Positions 1-5,304 of a stretch of DNA of 7,226 nucleotides are shown piece by piece. The DNA is taken from positions 1 to 7,226 of the forward strand of contig CALFSR010000045.1 in NCBI GenBank assembly GCA_937916565.1, written 5' to 3'. Position 1 is the stretch's first letter; each line of letters begins with the position of its first letter. The notes under the pieces are model-generated. The model searched no databases, was not told the origin of the DNA, and saw only the letters and a program-made list of their open reading frames with translations. Position numbers and translations under genes: made by a program. The stretch comes from an uncultured Bacillota bacterium. Lineage in GTDB: Bacteria; Bacillota; Limnochordia; Limnochordales; ZCTH02-B6.

Positions 1-306
1 CACCCGGGCGGCGTCCTCCGCCGCAAGGCGGCGCCGCTGGGCCAGCAGCCGCTCGAGGATCCTGGCCGCGTCCTGCCAGCGCTCTTCGGTCATCGCCGCG
101 ACCGCCGCGTCCCACTGCAGGCCGAAGAACCCTGGGTCGGCACCCGGCCGGTCGCCAATGTCCTCCTCGAGGGTCACCGAGGCGCGGTCTACAGCTTCCA
201 CGCTACCCCGCTTGCGGTCGTGCTCGTTCAACACTGGCCACGCACGCTGCTCCACGGCCTGCGCCGCCCGGACGGGGCGGCTTTCCCTCCTCCCGGTCCT
301 TCGCAT
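1..306 (-). CDS. Hypothetical protein, N-terminal part, runs off left edge
   Basis: Reading the minus strand from the ATG at 306-304 gives 102 codons open to the window edge, with nearly every codon ending in G or C, as in the operon genes. I do not recognise the family. The first 15 or so residues are rich in arginine. A polar, acidic middle follows, including a segment reading TLEEDIGDRPGADPGFFG. The last 35 residues visible look like amphipathic helix, with MTEERWQDAARILERLLAQ followed by an Arg/Ala-rich stretch. This resembles a TPR-like or coiled-coil helix only in general character. The start is uncertain because the frame stays open upstream of 306, and GTG or later starts are possible. 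There is no strong Shine-Dalgarno site, only GGTGG a few bases before the ATG. The gene is transcribed away from the operon. It could be an unrelated neighbour or a divergent regulator; nothing visible decides this. Confidence 0.5.
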   Translation of the reverse strand, partial: MRRTGRRESRPVRAAQAVEQRAWPVLNEHDRKRGSVEAVDRASVTLEEDIGDRPGADPGFFGLQWDAAVAAMTEERWQDAARILERLLAQRRRLAAEDAARV

Positions 307-334
307 AGCTGCCACCAATCTATTCCACTGGCTT

Positions 335-370
335 GGCCACCTGTGACGCCGGTGGCGCCGTACAGGTGCC
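335..370. promoter_or_regulatory. Inverted repeat upstream of the minus-strand gene
   Basis: The arms CACCTGT (338-344) and ACAGGTG (362-368) are perfect complements separated by 17 bases. Allowing one bulged C, the stem extends outward by GG/CC. It lies about 30 bases upstream of the possible minus-strand ATG at 306. It could be an operator or an mRNA hairpin in that gene's leader. No T-tract follows on either strand, so it is not a classical terminator. The function is inferred from position only. Confidence 0.3.
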
Positions 371-417
371 TCGCGCAAAGGCTGCCCCGGCGAGGGCGTT
401 AGAGTAGCGTGGAGTGA

Positions 418-490
418 AGTGTTGTTTAATAACGACATACGGATAAGACGTAGTGTGTTGACATGTATTAAAAAATATGGCACGATGATC
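418..490. promoter_or_regulatory. AT-rich island with a perfect -35 hexamer
   Basis: This stretch is clearly richer in A and T than everything around it. It contains TTGACA at 458-463, identical to the sigma-70/sigma-A -35 consensus, followed by an A/T run. At the normal 17-base spacing, the -10 position (481-486, CACGAT) matches TATAAT at only three of six positions, so the promoter call is weak. If it is a promoter, it faces the operon and would give an untranslated leader of about 440 bases that includes the whole repeat array. The region could also serve the divergent minus-strand gene, but I see no convincing hexamer pair on that strand. Confidence 0.3.
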
Positions 491-500
491 CCGAATTCGG
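491..500. repeat. 10-bp perfect palindrome next to the repeat array
   Basis: CCGAATTCGG is a perfect 10-bp palindrome whose last base directly precedes the first repeat unit at 501. A second palindrome, TGGTCGACCA, sits inside the first two units at 505-514. Together they mark the left boundary between the AT-rich island and the array. No function can be assigned. Confidence 0.4.
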
Positions 501-654
501 TCGATGGTCGACCAGCGACCAGCGATGGACGACCGGCGACGAACCACAGACCACAAGCCACCGACCACAAGTCACAGACCACAAGCCGCAAACCACGAAG
601 CACGAACCACAAGCCACCGCCAGCAACGAGCAACGACCGGCAACAACGACAACG
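501..654. repeat. Degenerate 7-bp tandem repeat, 22 units
   Basis: The 154 bases divide into exactly 22 consecutive heptamers with no insertion or deletion. The left six units resemble TCGACCA or GCGATGG. The middle units settle on ACCACAA (550, 564, 578 and 606) alternating with GCCACCG or close variants, giving a 14-base dimer. The right units drift towards CGAGCAA. Position 2 is mostly C and position 4 mostly A throughout. Similarity between units is modest, but the spacing is exact. Seven is not a multiple of three, so a coding origin is unlikely. Degenerate heptamer tracts are known between genes in some bacteria; whether this one belongs to a genome-wide family cannot be told from one copy. 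Confidence 0.8.
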
Positions 655-784
655 CACAACGGCAACCCACAAGGACGAGCCACAGCGACTAGTCACAACG
701 ACTAGTCACAACGATGAGCCACAACGACGAGCTACAACGTCGAGCCACAACGACAAGCCACAACGACGAGCTACAACGACAACC
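655..784. repeat. 13-bp tandem repeat, 10 units
   Basis: Ten consecutive 13-mers follow the heptamer array without a gap, again with no indel. The consensus is CACAACGACGAGC, and the units at 720-732 and 759-771 match it exactly. Two neighbouring units (681-706) end in ACTAGT. Units at 733 and 772 begin with T instead of C and lie three units apart, hinting at a 39-base higher-order period. A partial eleventh unit (CACAAC) begins at 785. The unit shares the words CCACAA and GAGC with the heptamer array, so both parts probably have a common origin. A plus-strand transcript would be rich in A and C and poorly structured. Confidence 0.85.
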
Positions 785-929
785 CACAACCACCGGACGC
801 CGCAGTTTCGCCATTGCCACCCCTCGGGCGGGGTGCTCGGAGTAGACAGCATTAGGACCATTCAATGGCCGCTGCCGCCAATGCCCGTCCAAACCGTTTA
901 ACGAGCGGCTCGGGAAAGGAGCGGTCCCC
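785..929 (+). promoter_or_regulatory. Leader of the ThDP enzyme gene with two small dyads
   Basis: No gene is seen here. A GC-rich hairpin pairs CACCCC (818-823) with GGGGTG (830-835) around a six-base loop, without a following T-tract. A compact dyad, CCATT-C-AATGG, occupies 858-868 and could extend to GG/CC with one bulged A; its size suits an operator half-site pair. I find no clear -35/-10 pair in this stretch. No known riboswitch consensus is recognised, including the TPP riboswitch that might be expected before a thiamine-dependent enzyme. Confidence 0.3.
915..921 (+). promoter_or_regulatory. Shine-Dalgarno site for the GTG start at 930
   Basis: AAAGGAG ends eight bases before GTG 930, which supports this non-ATG start. 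The flanking GGGA (912-915) and TCCC (925-928) are complementary, so the site could sit in the loop of a small hairpin. The pairing is only four bases and may be chance. Confidence 0.7.
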
Positions 930-2669
930 GTGACAGGAGCGGAGTTCATCGCTGAGGTTCTGAAGCGCGAAGGTGTCCGTAAGGTTTTCGGGCAGTGCGG
1001 CCACACGAATTACGCTCTGATCGACGCTCTGCAGCGGGCCGGCATTGATTTCGTGTCCTTCCGTCACGAGCAGATGGCGGCGCATGCCGCCGACGGCTAT
1101 TTCCGGACCTCCCACCGGCTGGCCGTCGTCCTGGTGCACTTATCGCCGGGTCTAACCAACGCGCTCACCGGCGTGGCAACGGCTGCTGCGGACCACACTC
1201 CCATGCTCGTCATCTCAGGAAATACCCCAACCTATCACCACTCAAGGGACGCACACCAGCAGATCCGGTTTCACGCCGACGCCTCGCAGGGAGACATCTA
1301 CCGGCCCATCTGCAAGCGCGTCTGGCGGGTTGACGAGTCGGCCCACCTCCCTGACGTGATGGCCCGGGCACTTAACATCGCCCAGAGCGGCCGCCCGGGA
1401 GCCGTGCTCGTGGACATCCCGATGGATGTCTTCTCGCGCCCGGTGATCGTCGACGTCCCCGATACGGCCAAGCGGCGCTTGCAGCATGGGTACCCATCCG
1501 CCGACGACGGCGCCGCGGCCGACGCCGCGAGGATGCTGTACGCCGCTGAGCGGCCTGTGATCTTTGCGGGGAACGGAGTGCACCTAGCCGAAGCGTGGGG
1601 CGAGCTTCGGCAACTCGCGGAACGCCTGCAGATCCCGGTGGCCACTTCGCTCATGGGCAAAGGGGCCTTTCCTGAGGACCATCCGTTGGCGCTGGGTGTT
1701 ACCGGCATCTGGGGAACACGGGTCGCCAACGAGACGACCCGGGAGGCCGACGTGATCCTCGCCGTGGGCACCGGATTCGCCGAAGCCGACTGCAGTTCGT
1801 GGAACCCCGGCTATACGTTTGCAATCCCGCCCGCGCGGCTCATCCAGATTGACGTTGACCCGCAGGAGATCGGCAAGATCTACCCCGTGGAGCTGGACAT
1901 GGTCGCCGACGCCCGGCGCGCGTTGGCCCAGATCCTCGCCTCGGCGGAGGCACTTCCTGAGCGCCGGACCGGCGCCGATCGCCAACTGGAAAAGGTGCGT
2001 GAGCGCAAGAACCGCTGGCTGAACGAACTCGCGGAGGTTCAGTCGGACGCTGGCGTGCCCATCCATCCCGCCCGTGTGCTGCGAGCCCTGAACGAATCTC
2101 TGCCGGAGGATGCCATCGTCGTCACCGACGTGGGTTGGAATAAGAACGGCGCGGGCCAGCAGTTGATGGCGCGGCGCCCGTTGAGCTACATCACCAGCGG
2201 CGGATTGGCGACTATGGGCTTCTCGCCGGCGGCCGCCATCGGAGCAAAGCTTGGAAGCCCAGACCGCACCGTGGTGTGCCTGGTCGGGGACGGCGGTCTT
2301 ACGTCGGTACTGGGGGCGCTGGCCACCGCGGTTGAGCTCGAGGTAGCCGTCGTCTGGGTGCTTTTCAACAACTACTGCTTTTCCACCATCAGCTGCATGG
2401 GACAAGGTTACTTCGGCAACCGGTACGGCACCGAGTTCCGCCGCCCGGACGGCACGCCCTACAACCCGGACTTCCAACTGCTGGCGAAGGCTTTTGGGAT
2501 CGACGGCTATCTTGTCACCGAGCCCGACCAGCTGGTGCCTGTGATGGCGCAAGCCGTTTCCGCAGGGCGCGCTGCGCTGGTGGAAGTGCGGACCCGCGGG
2601 GATGTGCCGATGCCCCGCACCGGCTACTGGGACATCGCCGACATTTTTGCCGCCGACGTTCCGGCGTGA
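930..2669 (+). CDS. ThDP-dependent enzyme, acetolactate synthase/decarboxylase superfamily
   Basis: The 579-residue protein has the three-domain plan of acetolactate synthases and 2-oxo acid decarboxylases. The N-terminal pyrimidine-binding domain (about 1-170) carries the conserved glutamate, E47 in FRHEQMAAHAADGY, which activates thiamine diphosphate in this superfamily. The central domain spans about 190-345. The C-terminal domain has the GDG-x24-NN cofactor and metal motif (GDG 453-455, N480-N481). The length is normal. The usual acetolactate synthase segment FGYPGG is replaced by FGQCGHTN (20-27), and no small regulatory subunit lies nearby. I therefore favour a catabolic decarboxylase or carboligase over branched-chain amino acid synthesis. 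Alternatives are relatives of sulfoacetaldehyde acetyltransferase or 2-hydroxyacyl-CoA lyase. It is probably cytosolic, with no signal peptide. It opens the operon, and the next gene starts 120 bases after its stop. The superfamily is secure; the substrate is unknown. Confidence 0.9.
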   Translation: MTGAEFIAEVLKREGVRKVFGQCGHTNYALIDALQRAGIDFVSFRHEQMAAHAADGYFRTSHRLAVVLVHLSPGLTNALTGVATAAADHTPMLVISGNTPTYHHSRDAHQQIRFHADASQGDIYRPICKRVWRVDESAHLPDVMARALNIAQSGRPGAVLVDIPMDVFSRPVIVDVPDTAKRRLQHGYPSADDGAAADAARMLYAAERPVIFAGNGVHLAEAWGELRQLAERLQIPVATSLMGKGAFPEDHPLALGVTGIWGTRVANETTREADVILAVGTGFAEADCSSWNPGYTFAIPPARLIQIDVDPQEIGKIYPVELDMVADARRALAQILASAEALPERRTGADRQLEKVRERKNRWLNELAEVQSDAGVPIHPARVLRALNESLPEDAIVVTDVGWNKNGAGQQLMARRPLSYITSGGLATMGFSPAAAIGAKLGSPDRTVVCLVGDGGLTSVLGALATAVELEVAVVWVLFNNYCFSTISCMGQGYFGNRYGTEFRRPDGTPYNPDFQLLAKAFGIDGYLVTEPDQLVPVMAQAVSAGRAALVEVRTRGDVPMPRTGYWDIADIFAADVPA

Positions 2670-2670
2670 G

Positions 2671-2690
2671 GACCATCGCACCCGATGGTC
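2671..2690 (+). other. Perfect hairpin just after the first stop codon
   Basis: GACCATCG (2671-2678) and CGATGGTC (2683-2690) form a perfect 8-bp stem with a four-base CACC loop, beginning one base after the TGA of the ThDP gene. No T-tract follows, so a rho-independent terminator is unlikely. Between two co-directional genes, such a stem could protect the upstream message from 3' exonucleases or tune expression of the downstream gene. This is inference from position. Confidence 0.5.
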
Positions 2691-2697
2691 ACGGCGG

Positions 2698-2751
2698 CCG
2701 CCTCCTCAGGCGAGACCGCCTCCGCAGGCCAGGCCGCTTCCGCAAGGCGCG
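2698..2751 (+). repeat. 18-bp imperfect tandem repeat, three units
   Basis: Three adjacent 18-base units start at 2698, 2716 and 2734 and share the core CCGCYTCCKCARG. They lie between the hairpin and the Shine-Dalgarno site of the alcohol dehydrogenase gene. The period is a multiple of three and the dehydrogenase frame is open through it, where it would read as six-residue Ala/Ser/Gly-rich repeats. Translation is unlikely because the well-placed ribosome binding site lies downstream. It may be a slippage-derived spacer. Confidence 0.6.
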
Positions 2752-2773
2752 GGCGGCTAGGGCGATTATCAAA

Positions 2774-2779
2774 AGGAGG
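2774..2779 (+). promoter_or_regulatory. Shine-Dalgarno site that decides the ADH start
   Basis: AGGAGG, within AAAAGGAGGG (2771-2780), lies ten bases before ATG 2790. It is the strongest ribosome binding site in the window. It favours 2790 over the in-frame ATG at 2685, which has no such site and lies in the 3' arm of the hairpin. Confidence 0.85.
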
Positions 2780-2789
2780 GCCAACCCGA

Positions 2790-3824
2790 ATGCGAGCTTT
2801 GCTGAAGACGGCGCCTGGCGTGGGTCATCTAGCGGTAGAAGATGTGCCCAATCCCGTGCCGGGTCCCGGCGAAGTCGTCGTCAAAGTCGCATACGCCACC
2901 GTCTGCGGTACTGACGTCCTGGTGCACGACGACAAGTACGTCGGGAAGCGCCCGCTGCCGTTTCCGTTCATCTTGGGCCACGAGGTGTCGGGCGAGATTG
3001 CGGCGGTCGGGCCGGGCGTAGAGGGGCTTCGCGAGGGCATGCCGGTCGGAATGGAGTCCATCATCGGCTGCGGCACGTGCTACCACTGCCAGCGGGGGAA
3101 TCCCAACCTGTGCCCCCAATGGCACCATATCGGCCTCACCATGGATGGCGGTTTCGCCGAGTTTATCAAGGTGCCCGCATCGCTGGTGATTCCTCTGCCT
3201 GACGGAGCTCCCCTGGAAAGCGTCGCCATGCTGGAGCCTTTGTCCCTCGCCGTGCACACCATGCACCGCCTCGGCCCGCGTCCCGCGCAGCCCGTGGCCA
3301 TCGTCGGGCCCGGTCCAATTGGATTGTTGCACCTCCAGGTCATCAAGGCGACCGGCGCCGGCCCCATCCTGGTGGTTGGCCGCCCCGAAGACGCCCACCG
3401 CCTGACCGTGGCGCAAGCCGTCGGCGCCGACAGGGTGGCGGCCGTGAGCAGCGCCGAGGAGGCTGCCGCCGTTGCCCGCGAGATGACCGAAGGTGTCGGC
3501 ATGGAGATCGTCATCGAGGCGACCGGGGTTCCGGCCGGCGTGCAGACGGCCCTTGACCTCGTGGCCGGCAACGGTCAGCTGGTCACGTTGGGGTTGACGC
3601 GTCTCACCGAAGTGGATGTCCTGCAGATCATCCGCAAGAACCTTACATGGCACGGCGTCGTGGCAAGCGTGCGCAAGCACTTCCTGGAGGCTTTGCGTCT
3701 CATCACGACCGGCCGCGTCGACCCGTCCAAGCTTATTACCCATCGCATACCACTGGCGCAAGGCGCTGACGCCATCCGGCTGATGCGGGAGCGGGAGAGC
3801 CTCAAGGTGGCGGTCGTGCCGTGA
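2790..3824 (+). CDS. Zinc-dependent medium-chain alcohol dehydrogenase
   Basis: The 344-residue protein belongs to the zinc-dependent medium-chain dehydrogenases (threonine, sorbitol or butanediol dehydrogenase-like), which oxidise a secondary or primary alcohol with NAD(P)+. Catalytic zinc ligands are C39 (VCGTD), H64-E65 (GHE) and probably E149 (LEPLS). The structural zinc site is complete, with C94, C97, C100 and C108 spaced C-x2-C-x2-C-x7-C. The Rossmann fold shows GPGPIG at 173-178. The second strand ends VVGRPED, so the acidic residue that usually selects NAD is not at the expected place; NADP or relaxed cofactor use is possible. The start at ATG 2790 follows a near-ideal ribosome site and yields the usual family N-terminus, MRALLKTAPG. 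The stop overlaps the ALDH start as TGATG, so the two are probably translationally coupled. The substrate is not readable from sequence; a hydroxy acid or diol would suit the neighbours. Confidence 0.9.
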   Translation: MRALLKTAPGVGHLAVEDVPNPVPGPGEVVVKVAYATVCGTDVLVHDDKYVGKRPLPFPFILGHEVSGEIAAVGPGVEGLREGMPVGMESIIGCGTCYHCQRGNPNLCPQWHHIGLTMDGGFAEFIKVPASLVIPLPDGAPLESVAMLEPLSLAVHTMHRLGPRPAQPVAIVGPGPIGLLHLQVIKATGAGPILVVGRPEDAHRLTVAQAVGADRVAAVSSAEEAAAVAREMTEGVGMEIVIEATGVPAGVQTALDLVAGNGQLVTLGLTRLTEVDVLQIIRKNLTWHGVVASVRKHFLEALRLITTGRVDPSKLITHRIPLAQGADAIRLMRERESLKVAVVP

Positions 3825-5245
3825 TGGGCGCGCCCAAGCTTCTCATCGGCGGCGAATGGGTATCTTCCCTCGAGAAGGCGGTCATAGTCAACCCTTATGA
3901 CCAGACCGTCGTCGCGGAGGTGCCGGTGGCAGGCGCGGAACTGGTGGAGAGGGCCCTGCAGGCGGCGGCGCAGGCCAAGGAAGAGATGGCACGCCTGCCG
4001 GCGCACCGGCGCACCGAGATTCTTCTCCATGCCGCCCGCCTTGTCGCCGAGCGCAAGGAGGAGCTTGCGGCGACCATCACCCGGGAAACCGGCAAGACCA
4101 TCCGCTACAGCCGGCAAGAGGTCGATCGGTCCATTTTTACCTTGCGCCTGTGCGCGGAGGAGGCCGGCCGGGTCACCGGTCAGGAAGTGCGCCTCGACCG
4201 CGTGCCCGGCGCGGAGAACCGGATGGGGTTCGTGATCCGCCAGCCGGTCGGAGTTGTTCTCTGCATTACGCCGTTCAATGCACCCTTCAACCTTATCTGT
4301 CTAAAGGCCGGTCCCGCCATTGCCGCAGGCAACGCGGTCATCGTGAAACCGGCGCCTCAGGCTCCTCTGACGGCGCTGATGCTCGGGGAGATCCTGCTGG
4401 AGGCGGGGCTGCCGCCGCGGGCCGTCAACATCGTCTACGGAGGGGCCGACGTGGGACGGCAACTGGTGGCCGACCCGCGTGTGAACTTCATCGCTTTTAC
4501 GGGCAGCGCCCGCGCCGGTCAGGAGATCGCGCGCACGGCGGGTTTCAAGAAGCTCATGCTTGAACTCGGCTCCAACGCCGGGGTATACGTCCACACCGAC
4601 GCGCGGCTGGAGAAGGCGATCCCGCGCCTCGTGCAAGGAGCGTTCGCGACCACGGGCCAAGCGTGCATTTCGACCCAGCGCATCTACGTGCACGAGAGCT
4701 TGTTTGCGGCGTTCCTGGAGGGCTTCCTGCCGGCGGTGTCCAGGCTGACGGTGGGTGATCCTATGGACCCTGCCACCGACATCGGCCCCATGATCGACCA
4801 GGCTGCAGCGGAGCGGGTGGAGGCCTGGATCCGCGAAGCCGAAGCCGGCGGCGCGCAAGTGCTGGTGGGTGGCAAGCGCAGCGGCGTCATGGTGTGGCCG
4901 ACGGTCCTGACTAACGTGCGCCCGCACCTGAGGGTGGTGTGCGAGGAAGTTTTTGGTCCCGTTGTGTCGGTGGTGCCCGTGGGCTCGCTGGAAGATGGCC
5001 TGGAACGGATCAACGACTCGCCCTACGGGCTGCAGGCTGGAGTCTTCACCGAGAGTATTGACGTCGCTTTCCGCGCCGCGCGGGCGCTCTATGTAGGCGG
5101 CGTCATGGTAAACGACAGCTCTAAGTTCCGAGTGGACAACATGCCCTTCGGTGGCGTTAAGAGCAGCGGCATGGGCCGCGAGTCCCCGGCAGACTGTGTG
5201 GAGCTGATGACCGAGAAGAAGCTGCTCGTGTTCACGCTTGGCTGA
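3824..5245 (+). CDS. NAD(P)-dependent aldehyde dehydrogenase
   Basis: The protein has 473 residues from ATG 3824. It is an aldehyde dehydrogenase of normal length, oxidising an aldehyde to the free acid with NAD(P)+. Active-site landmarks are N152 (TPFNAPFN), K175 (VIVKPA), FTGS at 225-228, the general base E247 in LELG, the nucleophile C281 (TGQACIST) and the EEVFGP motif near 374-379. The common LELGGNAP segment reads LELGSNAG, a small departure that leaves the catalytic Glu intact. The general look is of the lactaldehyde, glyceraldehyde-3-phosphate or phosphonoacetaldehyde dehydrogenase-like group; assignment to one is not safe. A GTG immediately before (3821) is possible but adds only one residue. 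The start overlaps the ADH stop by one base (TGATG). It probably oxidises an aldehyde made by the ThDP enzyme or the ADH and hands the acid to the CoA-transferase encoded next. Confidence 0.92.
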   Translation: MGAPKLLIGGEWVSSLEKAVIVNPYDQTVVAEVPVAGAELVERALQAAAQAKEEMARLPAHRRTEILLHAARLVAERKEELAATITRETGKTIRYSRQEVDRSIFTLRLCAEEAGRVTGQEVRLDRVPGAENRMGFVIRQPVGVVLCITPFNAPFNLICLKAGPAIAAGNAVIVKPAPQAPLTALMLGEILLEAGLPPRAVNIVYGGADVGRQLVADPRVNFIAFTGSARAGQEIARTAGFKKLMLELGSNAGVYVHTDARLEKAIPRLVQGAFATTGQACISTQRIYVHESLFAAFLEGFLPAVSRLTVGDPMDPATDIGPMIDQAAAERVEAWIREAEAGGAQVLVGGKRSGVMVWPTVLTNVRPHLRVVCEEVFGPVVSVVPVGSLEDGLERINDSPYGLQAGVFTESIDVAFRAARALYVGGVMVNDSSKFRVDNMPFGGVKSSGMGRESPADCVELMTEKKLLVFTLG

Positions 5246-5304
5246 TGAAACCGGCGCGAATCCCCCGCCGCCCCGGCGGGGTGGGGGGTGTGAGGAAACG
5301 TTGA
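5245..5304 (+). CDS. Possible 19-codon coupling mini-ORF
   Basis: Starting at the ATG that overlaps the ALDH stop (TGATG, 5243-5247), a frame of 19 codons ends with a TGA that overlaps the CoA-transferase ATG (TGATG, 5302-5306). The peptide would be MKPARIPRRPGGVGGVRKR, strongly basic with seven Lys/Arg and no acidic residue. It has no ribosome site of its own and could be reached only by reinitiation after ALDH. I see no sign of a functional peptide. If translated, it would let ribosomes bridge the 58-base gap and open the hairpin inside it. It may be coincidence. Confidence 0.25.
   Translation: MKPARIPRRPGGVGGVRKR
5263..5281 (+). other. GC-only hairpin between ALDH and CoA-transferase genes
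   Basis: CCCCGCC (5263-5269) and GGCGGGG (5275-5281) form a perfect 7-bp GC stem with a five-base loop, followed by more G rather than T. It is therefore not a typical intrinsic terminator. It lies 22 bases before ATG 5304 and could pause transcription, stabilise the message, or limit initiation on the CoA-transferase gene unless ribosomes read through. Confidence 0.5.

Noticed and set aside
158..402. Short + strand open frames at 158-346 and 220-402
   Set aside because: They lie opposite the better supported minus-strand gene or overlap it, have no ribosome site, and show compositions typical of antisense shadows.
418..784. Iteron-type replication origin (tandem 13-mers beside an AT-rich patch, with TACGGATAA at 438-446 as a DnaA-box-like word)
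   Set aside because: No replication initiator gene is seen, the DnaA-like word has two mismatches to the consensus on the minus strand, and the 13-mers lie within a longer degenerate repeat.
501..784. CRISPR array
   Set aside because: Units are 7 or 13 bases, directly adjacent, with no unique spacers and no cas genes.
419..901. A 160-codon open frame on the + strand across the repeat region
   Set aside because: It is a by-product of T-poor repeats that contain few stop codons. The product is low-complexity Thr/His/Arg/Gln-rich, there is no ribosome site, and the 7- and 13-base periods are not codon-based.
785..929. TPP riboswitch or other known leader RNA before the ThDP gene
   Set aside because: No conserved riboswitch core is recognisable. 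The gene uses the cofactor rather than making it, so such control is not expected.
2671..2690. Intrinsic terminator after the ThDP gene
   Set aside because: The perfect stem is not followed by a T-tract, and co-directional genes follow closely.
2685..2789. N-terminal extension of the ADH from the in-frame ATG at 2685
   Set aside because: The extension is Ala/Ser/Arg-rich repeat sequence without family homology, has no ribosome site, and a near-perfect one precedes ATG 2790.
5238..5303. TTG start at 5238 for the CoA-transferase
   Set aside because: It would add 22 non-homologous residues and lacks a ribosome site, whereas ATG 5304 has GAGG at suitable spacing and gives the standard N-terminus.
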